Assembly (NCBI RefSeq): GCF_000002995.4
Contig: NW_025062477.1
Location: 6,172,649-6,236,648, forward strand
Direction: 5' to 3'
DNA from: Brugia malayi
Lineage: Eukaryota > Nematoda > Chromadorea > Rhabditida > Onchocercidae
DNA: 64,000 bases
Shown here: one piece after another, positions 25,392 through 37,202 of the stretch
Layout: every line of letters begins with the position of its first letter
Numbering within the stretch: the stretch's first letter is position 1
The notes under the pieces: model-generated
The model's input: the letters and a program-made list of their open reading frames with translations, nothing else
What the model was told of the DNA's origin: nothing
Database searches by the model: none
Position numbers and translations under genes: made by a program

Positions 25392-27608
25392 TTATAATAA
25401 AGCTGAGTGAAAAGTATTCATCTCGGAGAGGGCTATATGGTTTTGCTGCTGTTGTTCGTGCTGCTTTTGCTGACTGTGATAATGATGGCAGTGAGTCCGA
25501 TAATGTCCAGGATGAAGGTGATGAATGTCCAACGAAGGGTCAACATTCATCGAGGAACACCTTGTTGCTTCCCAAATGACCGCATTTTTCCCATTACTGT
25601 CCGCTAAAGAGGCTGATCCCATTGTTGCAGCTTCGAGACGTTTACGCTTTTGTTCTTCGACACGTCGCCTAATTTTTCGTTGCCACAGAAACACCGATGT
25701 GATGAATATTATCAGGAGGAAGATTAGTGAGCATATTGATATGATAATATGTTGAGAATAGCCTAAGAATATCAAATGACAAATGCAGATAAATGGATAC
25801 GATATTATTCTTATCAATTGATCTACATCAAGTTTTTTAATATCAAACAAGGATACTGAAATTTAGGAAGGACATTACCGCTTTTCTAATGAGGCAATGA
25901 GACGTAACGAAAATTCATATTTTTTCTTCAAATTCATTATTAACATTAAAGGATTTTAAGTTAAAGTAAAATAAAGTAAGCAGTTAATTTTGATTTTAAG
26001 TAAAATAAAGTAAGCAGTTAATGAAAAAAAAATTCAGTAATTTAACTTTAATTGCGTCGTTATGTGTAATTGAAATTTTGGGAAAACTTCTGGAAATTCC
26101 GTGAACATATTTTCAGAGTTTATATTTGAAACTATGCTACATTTTATGCTAGAATCTTAACATTAAATAAGTGAGAGAAGAGACGTAACTTACAGTCTTC
26201 TTCATCCGTATAATCATTTTCAGCACAATTGTATACACCATTACAGATGAGTGATTTATCGATGCATAATTGCGTTCGACTTGCGCAAACGTTCTGTCCG
26301 TCATCAATGCATAATTCGCCACCTTTGCAAGCAAAGCCCTGTAATTTTTTTCTTTTTGCTTTGTATTAATGTCATTAAATTGTCTTTAAAAATTTCAATA
26401 TCCTTTTAATAAATTTAAATTCATGATGAAAAATCTTTGGGTTTATTCCTGAAGAACAAAAGAAATGTCAATTTGACGCTTAAAAGCCAAGGAATAAGCT
26501 ACATATACGTCTATTTAAATGTCAATCATAAATGCTTTAAAATTCTCATTAACAATAAAAACTTAACCTAGGTGAGAATGACTATTCAATTAAGTATTTT
26601 TGAGTTTCAGTAAAGTATTTTAATTCAATTTCTCAGAATTATTTCCGACTAGAAGCAGTAACTACCGTAATTGCTAGCATAATTGCATCTCAAGCACAAA
26701 TGTTAATGTCATCGTATCATTTAACAAAAATGTCATTTATTTAAATTGTTCTGCTAATTCTAATCACTTATCAGTGCCTATTCTCCCCCTATCAATTTCT
26801 TATCATCATGTTTATCTTTTTATTTCAACTTAGCTTTTGGAAATTAAAATAACTAACTAGCAGTTATCCGTAATATGATCACATATTAAGGTAAAATTTT
26901 AGGTGAGATAAATATAAATTTTTTTCCAATTTTTTATATGAAAATTTTTCCAAGGAAAAATTGAAGTACCGGACAAACATTCCCTTCCGGTAAAATGTTT
27001 TCAACTTCAGTCCATATTAACCGGAAACCAATGGGTTTACCCTGTTTCTCATACTTTGTTAGCAATGATGGACTTGGATGATCTTTTGTTACAAATCTAA
27101 AAAATAGTTGCAATTATTTAATGCTAATTAACATGTTATATATCAATTAATTCTATTATATGTTTTGTTTAATAAGAGACAGGTGAAGAAACATAATATC
27201 TCTTTAAGTACTGTTTTAAGTATTAAATAATATTATTGTTGTTTCATTGGATAATAGATGAAAATTTCCGGATGGTAGATTACTATTAAATCAAGTAAAA
27301 GGAGGAAATAAGATAATACCGAACGATGAGACGATTTCCGGTGGACATATATGACTTCATACCTTCCTCCGTATAATAAAGTTGACTGCCACAGAATTTC
27401 ACCTGACTTGCATCATCCTTCTTAACAATATCCGTTGTTGAGTCATGACGATAACCATCTATTATATACACTGATGCCTTATCACATTCCGCTACAAATA
27501 CATCTTTCAGTTGTTGATAAGAAAATGCTCAATTAAATTCCTTATCAGAAGTTAATTTATCAGATAAAATCAAAATGTTGATTAAATAGTTAGTAATTGA
27601 TACAATAC

Positions 27609-27645
<37 letters not shown>

Positions 27646-29750
27646 CAGTTATTGATTGGTGAAAAAGTTCTCCATCAGAAATTAGTTTATTAAATAAAAT
27701 AGTAACCCATCGTCGATGATAATTCCAGATATTGTACACGTATATATATTTTTTTACCAGGATCCACACGTAACAACCAATTGCAAGTAACATTTTTTGG
27801 ATAAAATGACGGATAACCAGGACTTCGTATTTCACCATTGAATGTCTTTGTATTACTATGCCCACCGCAATATCTCAGATATCTTAGATCATCGTCGAAA
27901 TAACTACTAGCTGGTTCAAATATTGATTCTGGAAAACCAAGTATTAAAGAAATACTTGAAGAATTATAACTTTAATTTAAATTAATCATATATGAAATTC
28001 ATTTTGAAGAGATACTTTTGGCTATTTTACCTTTTTATAATGAAATTTTTTTTCATTTTTTTTTTTAAATTCCAACAATAGGGAACGGTACTGCTAATAT
28101 TAATAAAGGAGAATATTACTGTAGAAATGACTAATCAACAAGATAAAAGTTATCACTGTTATCATTTTCGACGAGTTATCATTGCTATCACAGTTATTTT
28201 GTGTTCCTCATCATCACCATTATCACCATTGATCATAATTTTTAAATCAAAAATAATGAAATATGAAAATGACGAGTATGGTGGTCAGAAGGAAAATTTT
28301 TAATCCTCTTAGTTTTTAATTATATTCATGTACTTTTCAATTTGGCGTAAATAAGTATTCGGAAATGTTCTTAATCTTGATGTTTTCATCATCCTTGATG
28401 CTTTAATAGAAGCGTACAGTTCGTAGCGTAATATCACCGTGAAATGCGTAACTAATTTTTGTGAATTCTTCGCACTAATTGCTAAAAAACAATCAAAAGA
28501 AATAAGTGTAACTATCCAGTACTGCTAATGCAATATAAATGTCAATCAGTATTTACTACTTCGATGTGTTTAAACTTATATATCGGTTGCAGTATTGAGA
28601 ATTGAGAAAAAAAGGATGGAAGATACAGATCAGGAAGAGTTCACTTTTAACTCAACAGGGAAAAACTTATCTGAACTGGATATTATGGAGAATTGAACAA
28701 GCTTAAATTGTTCCTTAGCATTTTGTATAAAAAACTTGTAAAATTTAATGGCTCATTTCGCTGTAATCAAAAATCATTTGCAACATTTATTAAAAGCATA
28801 GATGTAACATGGATTTAGAATGTTCCAGCTGTTAATTTGTGCTAAATTCAAAAAGTATGTAAATATTAAAATGAAGAATGTTTTCAGAAATTTCAATTCT
28901 TACATTCCAAATCATTCCATTCACCACTTCTGTTATTTCATCATCATTCCGCCATCTTTAACTCTTTTATACGTTTTATTCTCATTCATCATTTTACTCC
29001 TAATTTTTTTCTTCAACTATCTACTCTGATTTTTCATTTGAACTTTTAAAAAAAAAAATAATTATAAAATTTTAATATAAGTGAGATTGTTTTAAAAAAA
29101 ATTCTATCTTAAAGAATTTGTTCTTTTTTAATAATCGATATCTTGATCACTGAGAGGATGAGAAAGATTCATGATTGATGGTAAAAAGATAAAATTTAAG
29201 AATTAGATGAAAATGTGAATTTATCACATAAATTTAAGTTTAAAAAAATAATAATAATGAATGAAAGTAAACCTTCCGTCAAGAATTGATAACGTAGTCG
29301 AAAACCTGAGTATTCGTTCGTATGTGAAGAATGAAAGCGAATATAAACGGAATTTTGCATGGTATGCAAAGGTTCAGGGAGTTGATTACCACAGAAACGT
29401 TCACCGATATGTTCACGTCCCTGATAATCCACCACAGTAACGATCACGTAATCATTAAGGCATTGATTAGAGCGTAACATACGGTCTTCCAGATGGAAAT
29501 GAGTGAAAGTCAGATGAATTACCAAATTTGCAGAGGCAGTGATGTTAAAAAGGCAGTCCTGATTAGACGGATAGCTGAATGGATAATTGGGAGATGTCAA
29601 ATAACCTCCTGATACTTCCTTCCCATGAATTTCCTGTGTTTCACATATTTTCTGTGATTTCTCTGGTTTTTGTTGTTGCTGTTGTTGTTGTCCTTCTGTT
29701 GACTTTGTAACACCTATCATAAAAGCCAATAACAGGACAGCAACATTCAT
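25392..29750 (-). CDS. sol-2: Neto/SOL-2-like receptor auxiliary protein (CUB-CUB-LDLa-TM)
   Basis: Neto proteins (SOL-2 in C. elegans) are single-pass auxiliary subunits of ionotropic glutamate receptors at synapses. 487 residues. Exons: 29273-29750, 27758-27928, 27320-27491, 26970-27096, 26194-26338, 25392-25762. A signal peptide (MNVAVLLLAFMIGVTKST) and a short poly-Gln precede CUB1 (~32-155; GGYLTSPNYPFSYP, FHLEDRM, ERFCGNQLPEPL, FHSSHTNEYSGFRLRYQF). CUB2 follows (~170-315; GEIRSPGYPSFYPKNVTCNW, VKFCGSQL, IGFRLIWTEV). Next is an LDLa module (~317-365; LCIDKSLICNGVYNCAENDY, DEEDC), whose last Cys is completed across an intron. Then one membrane helix (IIISICSLIFLLIIFITSVF), basic stop-transfer residues and a ~90-residue tail rich in His and Gln. 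The architecture equals Neto. LEV-10-type proteins have more CUB domains, so SOL-2 fits best, but orthology is inferred from architecture only. Confidence 0.82.
25964..26022. repeat. 25-bp direct repeat in a sol-2 intron
   Basis: The 25-bp string beginning aagtaaaataaagtaagcag occurs at 25964-25988 and 25998-26022, a period of 34 bp, inside the intron after the LDLa exon. Confidence 0.85.
27611..27641. repeat. (TA)n microsatellite
   Basis: An uninterrupted TA dinucleotide run of about 15 units in a sol-2 intron. Confidence 0.95.
27929..29272 (-). other. Large first intron of sol-2 (1.3 kb)
   Basis: AT-rich sequence between the CUB1 exon and the next exon, much longer than most introns in the window. 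No supported gene lies within it. A 26-codon plus-strand frame at about 28617 has ordinary-looking codons but no splice or family support. Intron enhancers are possible but not visible. Confidence 0.6.
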
Positions 29751-31308
29751 TCATTTATCTGTCCACCCACTTGATTAACTTATTTGTTTAGCAATTTGTT
29801 TACTGCTTAATGAAATTGTTTCTCCAAATTTGGATACCTTAGTTATTGTTGCTGTATATCGGCGAATAATAATTTAACAATATATTCTTAACAATAACAA
29901 CAGATTTGATACAGCTATCGACATAGAAAATAAACAGAATAGAAGGACGGTAGCAATAGTACGTCCTAATAAGCAATTACAGAACGACAATTGTTTCATA
30001 AAAATTATGAAACTTCCAGAACAATGTAATGGTTCCCATGAACAATAATGGCATTCATATCTTCAATAATGAATAAAAAGATTTCAATGTTTTTTATAAT
30101 ATTTAAAAAATGATGACATATTTCCTTCCTCTTTATAAAAACATTTCAAATAATTTGCTAAAAATAACGTCTTGATTGGAAAACTTAAGTGATCGTCTAC
30201 AAATACCAATATGATAATAGTTATCAATTTAGGCCGTAGCGTTTAAGTCGAAAAGCGGTTTGGGAAGGTTCGGCAAGCATAATTGGAGTCGTGAAGAGCA
30301 ATTTTCGGGCTGATAACCAAAAGGCTTGGCTGCATCGATCTCTACGCATCAAGCATACTCCATCATCTTCTTCCGTTTTCTTCAGTGCGCATGCTTCTGG
30401 TCCATATAGCAATACTCGTTTCTGCAAATAAAATATTAAAAGCGAATTGAGGAGAAGCAGTATGTTAGGTTTAGAGGCAAAACGAAGAGTGTAAAGAGTA
30501 TATTAGAGATGGTACTGCATCAAGGTCTTGTCTCTCACATGTCTTCATCCGGCTACATCATTTACTTTCCAAGAATTACTCTCCAACTCTACTTCATTCT
30601 TCTAAACAGTGTATGGATAATATCGTCATGAATTCTCTCTATTCCTTCTAGTCATTTTCTTTTACATCCACCGATGAGTCTCAATTCAAGTTCATCACAC
30701 CCTCTAAGTTTAAGCCTTAAAAGTAAAGAGAAGGCAAAATCAAGGATGCACACGAAACTAATCGTGTTTTTGGATGGCCACCAATTCGCAAACCATGTAA
30801 AGATGTATATTGGGGTTTGCCACTATGCTCTAGCTAACTATTCACCAACGCCGATCTGGTAAATTATCATCTATAATATATATTGCTCACTAAATATAGA
30901 GCTATCGTATTTCTGGCCAAAATTAAATTTTCGGGAGGAAGCCACCTACCAATTCCTAATCAAAAAATGGCAGGTCTCATTATTTCTTACAATTTAAATA
31001 TTGAAATTTTCGAAAAAGTTTTCAATACCGTTTTTTTATATATATATATATCCAACAAAAGGGTTTTATGAGCTTTATGCATCCTTAATTTAACTTGAAA
31101 AAAGGAAAATTATTTTGACCAATGCATTTCATTTCTCTTCATGCATGTATATGGATATATACTATGTATATATGTATTATGTACCATCATATCTTCTATC
31201 TTCTCCGCGTCTTCTAAGCCTTCTTTTTCTATACAATATTAAAACGGACTTTTCCTCGATAATAAAATTGGATTTTTTCTATATATATTTAAGAAAAAAA
31301 CTTCCAAA
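29751..31308. other. Spacer between UTP4 and sol-2
   Basis: 1.56 kb between two minus-strand genes. Most is AT-rich. Two pieces are less AT-rich and look exon-like: 30223-30424 on the minus strand (listed separately) and a 62-codon plus-strand frame at 30674-30862. Neither shows a family I recognise. A TA-rich run lies near 31038-31050. Confidence 0.5.
30223..30424 (-). other. Orphan exon-like segment, function unknown
   Basis: On the minus strand a good acceptor (tattttatttgcag) is followed at 30424 by an open frame of ~66 codons starting KRVLLYGPEACALKKTEEDD and ending KRYGLN-stop. Base composition is less AT-rich than its surroundings. I recognise no family and found no convincing upstream exon, so it could be the last exon of a small gene, an alternative exon or a relic. 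The plus strand is also open over much of the stretch, which lowers confidence. Confidence 0.3.
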
Positions 31309-34300
31309 TTAGGATCTTACTCCGTTGATAACAGCAATAACTCGAAAACTACCCCGTGAACCACTCAAAACAACATCATTTGAACTATTGCAATCCATTT
31401 GTAAAACTGATTCGTCCGGTAACATGCATAGTGCTTCCGTTGAAATCGTATTGTCACTAAGAATATTTGTATCGGTGTCATATTCGATAAGTGTACATTT
31501 TCTGTCAGCGCATAGAATATAAAGTGAAGTAAGACTGATAAATTGAGCATCAATAAAAATGTTTGTGCCGGGAATTTCCAACTTTCGTAATGTCTATAAA
31601 AAAATTATCATTTTTATTGGAAAAATTATCAGAAGGAGAGCTATGTTAAGCTGCTAAATATTTCTCTCCGTAATATCAGTTCAATAAATTATTTGAATAT
31701 TAGGTCATTAGCAATTATAACAAAAGTTAAAGAAAGAGAACTTTGCAGAGATTATGGAAATAAAAAAATCAAAGAAAAAAACACAACAGAAGCAAAAGAC
31801 GAGAAAGATGAAAAAATTCACTAACAGCAAAGAATTTATGTTTATAGATAATAGAAAAACAAAAATTTACTCTTACGACATTGATATAAACAGACGTAAA
31901 TAGGATGAACTTATTATGAATGAGAAATGATAATTAAACGTGCTATATAACAAATTAAAGATAGTGAAAATTTCTGTTAAGATGTTATATAATAGCACTG
32001 GTGACAAAAAAAAAGTAAGAAAATAAAACATACCAAATTACAGATGGCAACTTTAAAATTCTCTTAGTAAAAAAAAAAAAAAAAAAAAAACCTTTTTGCG
32101 GATTTCCAGAATAAAAAGCTCATTTCGTGCTGTGAGTAATACAAGAGACATTTCGTTCATGTTAGAGTGTAGTCGAACTACCTCACCAGCATTATCTGAA
32201 AACCAACAACATTCATATAAAAGCATCATGTATCTTATCCCGTCAATGCTGTATGGTGAGACTCCATAAATTTATTGTTTATAAAATACTTGTCAAGAAG
32301 AAAATTGAAAACTCTGCTCTGACGAAGAGTGATTAACATAAAAGTAACAGAAGCACCTCTTTCAGCGACTACATTTGGATATTGTGGTATAGAATTATCA
32401 ATTGGTAAGTCATATATCCTGAGACATCCAGATGCAATAAACAAAGATGTTGATGTAAATAGCAATCCTGTTCCAGAAATAAGCATTCTCTTCAGGACAG
32501 ATATGCTGAGTTCTTTCGAGGAATTGAGATCCAACTTATAAATGGTTGCTGTAGAAACTGTAGAAACTGCTAATAATTTGCCTTCACTGTTCAGTGCACT
32601 AAAAGATAGAGTAGAAAGTTAATTACTACAATAACAGAGTGAGAATGTATTGAATATGTTTCCTTTTACAAAATGGCACATTAAGGAGATGAAATTCAAA
32701 TGTAGAAAAAAGAAAAAATATTCGCATATTTTTTTTCTGCACCTGTCCTGTTAAGAGGATGTCTATTAGTTAACACAGCAAAAGTGGTTCTGTCATTGAA
32801 AATGACTTTCATAATGCAAAAGGTTGGCCATAAAAGCTAATAATAAAATCAATTCACCTTGATACAATGAATTCTCCACGATAAGACCGCAACTGAGCTA
32901 ACTTAACTGGACCCTTTGCCAAGCAATGAATCCTTTTCTCTGATGCTACTGTAGTAGGTTTACCAGCTTTCCAAATAACAATGCGACTATCGTACTGATA
33001 GAAAAAGAAATTTGCATTCTCAACAACATTACAAGTTATCTAAAAAATATTTCATTGAGGTAACTGTTTCTGATAAGAAACACAGTTCATCTGTAACAGA
33101 TCACATCCCACACAAAACATGTTGGATCAACATAAATAGCAACTGTGCTAAATCTAGTGACTGCTAATAGTGAGAAAACATTTATTTAAAGCCAGGAAAA
33201 TTCACGAAAAAAAAAAAAAAAAACTAGAATCTTACATTTTTTAAAGCGTCAACATGTTTAGAACGATTACTAACACAAAAGTAGTAATCGGCACCACCAG
33301 AATAGAGAGCCGTTGTATGTTCCGATGCAACCAGAGCTCGTACGTCACTGTTATGAATTGTTCTTCGATGTTCAATGCGATATGCAGTATGTTCCTAAAA
33401 TTAATTTTCAAAGTTGAAATGTGAAAAAGAGAGGCTTTATCAATGTTCATGTGGCCGTCTTCCTTCCACATATGCTCATCTAATCAACGATTTTGGTCAA
33501 AATAAGAATTTTTGTCTCAGAACTTTCATAATCTAGCTCGTTCGAATCCTATTGTCCTTCTCTATCGATGCAGCAAGTAAATACATAAACCTGATTAAGG
33601 CCAAGTCGTGCAATTGTAGGGTCCACACCAGCGACATAAAGTGAGTGATTCATTACAGTTATCGATAAAATATCACTTTGATGTGTTTGCAAACACTGAA
33701 ATATCACTTCCTCTCAAAAATAGGATTTTTCTGAGATAATCCACTAAAATAATGAATTTTTCATTATAAAAAGAAGAGAAAGATGTACGATAAATGTTAC
33801 TTGTGAAAATGCACCATTCGATGCATTCCAGAATGTTACATATCCTCGTGAATCACCCGATGCCAATAAATCGCCGCTGAAATTATTGCCTTACAGTTTT
33901 CCTTTAAAACTACGAATCAAATCAGATTTGACTTTATTTCCGTAGAAAAAAGTGCCCCTCAAAGTTTTAAAAATATTGAGTAATAGCAAAAACAGCGTAA
34001 AAAAGGAGAGAATTATTTCACTGAACATTAAAAAGTGTTTCAAAAAATTGGTCAAACTTCTAAACAACTATTCTAATACATGAAAAGAAATTACTGCAAA
34101 ATAATGAAATGAAAATGAAAATAAGTTACATGAAGCATAAGCACCAAACAACAGTTGGTTTCCGTTTTTCAATCCGAGGTAATTTCATTCTATATTCTAT
34201 TCGTTGTTTCGACACGCTTATAAGACTAATTTCATCTATCGTTCCAGCAGCGATAATTTCGTTATTGCATGCCAGTGACATGACATGCGTACTAAAGCCT

Positions 34301-35687
34301 GACAATAATTCATTTTTTTAAACTTATTCAATTATAATTCTTTGTATTTAAAATAATTTTGTTTGAAATCAAATAAAATTATTCTTGAATTTCAAAAGCT
34401 TCTCAACCAAAAGCCATAACAAGAACATCAAATTATTAGATCATCCATTTATTTTATTAATTCTCCCTAGAGCTGAACAAAAATTTCTCGAATTCGATAA
34501 ATCAGTGGTAAAAGCAGGAGAATAAAATGAAAGTTACCAATAGATACTGTTTTGTTCAAAGCAATATGATTATTTTCTTCCAAAGACAAAATTAGCACAG
34601 CTCCTGAACCTGAACCAGCACAGAAGGCACTCCCCGTTATTGAAGCCAAACACCACAGCGGACTTGGTGTAAGTCGAACAGTCTAAGACGTAAATGATAC
34701 AATAAATTTCAAAAATTTAATGTAGAAAATGGGAGTCATTGAGTAAATAAATTTATTAAAAGAACACTGCAATAATTATTTCACTTCGGTATTTGATCTG
34801 ATTGTTAGCTAAACAAATTTTTAAAAAAATAAAAAAATTAAAAAAGTTTCTAACACTGTTTATGCCTACAACTGTTAAGTATTTAATTTCAAATCAACCC
34901 AAAAAATTTTGTAGTTGATAAAACTCACAAAGTATTCTGACGTATGAAGACGATGACCTGTTATCGAACCATCTAAATGAGCTGCAAGCAAAATATCGCT
35001 TTTCCAAAGCAGTGATTCGGCAGTTTTAGTTCCAAGAAATGTGCTCCGAACATAAAACATTGGCGTACCAATTACATTCCAAAATTCAATTATCCCATCA
35101 CGTTTTTCATCTCTCCAAAACATTTCATTAAAAAGTGCAAAAAGTGAGATTCAAAAATTTCTAATGCAATCTAATTTTTTAGAAATGCAAAAATTAGAGA
35201 CAGAAAAGTAAACAAATTAAAAGATGAGCAGACAGTAGTAAAAATATCTTCCTGCTGCAACAAGAAAGAGCACTTCTTACTGTGAGAATAACTTGTAGGC
35301 TTACAGAAACTTTGTCAAAGAGCAGCTAAAATCTTAATAGTGATGGCTGTTTATTAAAACTGACGTACCAGTAAGTAAAAAAAAAAAAAAAAAAAAAAAA
35401 ATAACACCATTAAATAAAGTGAAGAAAATAAGAAAATAGAAGACTGAATTGAATAACGAATGAAGTAAAGTAGACATGAAAATGATTGAACACAAAACCA
35501 CATATCGGGAAATTGATAGTATCAAATAAACTTCGACAATTTAATGAATAAGCAAAAGCAAAACTTACGCGAAATCTGAATGCCGCGCAACTGACAGAAT
35601 ACCCTTTCCTTCGTCTAACGCTAAGCAATCAACTGCGTAAGGCTCATGTTCAAACAAATCACATTCATGCACCTCGAAATCTTCCAT
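31309..35687 (-). CDS. UTP4: UTP4/cirhin, WD-repeat subunit of the small-subunit processome
   Basis: UTP4 belongs to the nucleolar UtpA (t-UTP) complex that binds nascent pre-rRNA and supports 18S rRNA maturation. 574 residues, somewhat shorter than human cirhin (686). Exons: 35569-35687, 34929-35112, 34538-34682, 34130-34298, 33801-33876, 33591-33695, 33236-33394, 32858-32994, 32357-32598, 32092-32195, 31309-31593. The start MEDFEVHECDLFEHEPYAVD mirrors the human N-terminus. WD-like blades follow: DGIIEFWNVIGTP, GSITGHRLHTSEYF, GSGSGAVLIL, IIAAGTIDEISLI, ASGDSRGYVTFWNASNGAFS, VAGVDPTIARLGLNQ, HNSDVRALV...YSGGADYYFC. The HxxDVRAL and SGVDPT-type signatures are typical of UTP4. The C-terminal propeller is diverged. 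An acceptor-like cattacag at about 35728 lies 40 bp before the ATG. The transcript order UTP4 then sol-2 would allow co-transcription. Confidence 0.87.
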
Positions 35688-37202
35688 TCCATTAACAACA
35701 CCTTTTTGATTTGCCGAAATAAAACCGCTGTAATGGTAAGTGCTTACGTAAAACCATAACTATTACTACAAACACCATCAAACCTTCCAAAACCAATAAC
35801 CAAATCGATGTGTGGATAAAAACACTGCTAAAGAGAATAATCTATAAATTCTCTCATACTTAGGCTGCTAACTTCATTAACCACTCGGTCAAATATCAAA
35901 TTTATTTATCTTATTATATTTAGATATATTAAATTTATTATAGACAGAAACAGAAGAAAACTTTTTTCATTTGAAAGTTTCCATTCGCGTAAAGATATTT
36001 ACAGTAAACACAAACTTAAGTAATTAAGGAGTTAGCGCTTCCGATGATACTAACATTTCCTGCAAAGATATTATATTACAGAGAGTGAATAAATATCAGC
36101 TGATATGAATTCACTACGCCACTTTGTTAACACGTAACATGATAGGGAATGTTTATTCACTTATGTACAAAATAGTGAAGCCAGAACTATAGCTGAATTT
36201 TTTGAATTTTGATAATATCCAATTTAGAACGTAATATATTTCAAATAAAAATGTTGTAAATTCTCGATCGTAAAAATTAATTACAAAAAGAAAAAAGAAA
36301 AATGGTAATAAAATGACAGTATAAAATAATCCGAACATCGAACTGCAACAACTTCAAACAAACAAAAGTTATGTAACTGTAATGAAACTTAACAATATAT
36401 CTCACTCTACTCCTTGTGGGCCAAAACAAATCTTAAGCACCACACTGAATGATTTTAAAAAAAAATTATAAAGTTGCACATGCTTCATTAAAAATATATA
36501 AATTATTTTCCGCATTAAGCAAAGGAAACAAAATTAGGAAATCACATCGAGCAATACGCAGGCAGTAATACATATACGAAATAGAAATAGAAGCGAAAAG
36601 TGATTGTCATTAAACAAACTATCGAAGTGAACACAGCAGAGATATATCTAACAAAAAAAAATTCGACCTTTGAGAAACCTATTGAATAGACAAGCCCATT
36701 TTTACGTTTACAATCACCGCCATGAGAATTCAGACAAAATATTATCATTTGTCACCAATATATATTGTTTTAGCTCTTTAATCAAGTACGTCAAAAACTC
36801 TACATCGTGCTTTAATATTCATCAAAATCGGCAGTTCGATCATATTTCTGTATGATCCATGGAACAAAAAAGAAAGAATATCAAATATCTAATACTGTTC
36901 AAAAAATTTAAAATAATAGAGAGAATTGGAATAGAGTTTGAAGAGAAAAACGCTCTTCAAGAAGAAATATGATAATAACAAATAGAGGTATTAGTTATAA
37001 AAACTCTGTGAAATATATGTGAAAGCTAAAATTGAGCCATTATTGGCTTAAAGTGTGCAGTCACAGCTTCTGCTAGAAAAGAAGTTTACGCCAGGATAGA
37101 AGATAAATGAAAAGTCGATACCAATAACTTAAGCTAAATTTTTACTGCAAAACTGCAAAGTAGATTGAAAGAACTTTTAATAAAATAGAGAAAACTGTAC
37201 AA
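35688..37202. other. Spacer between hmp-2 3' end and UTP4 start
   Basis: 1.5 kb of AT-rich sequence that should hold the hmp-2 3' UTR and the UTP4 promoter. I see no exon-like segment. The short minus-strand frames at 36153-36338 and 36542-36748 are Phe/Tyr-rich, as expected from AT-rich non-coding DNA. Confidence 0.6.

Noticed and set aside
28617..28697. A 26-codon plus-strand mini-ORF with ordinary-looking codons in a sol-2 intron
   Set aside because: Too short, without splice sites or a known family. Reported only in the intron description.
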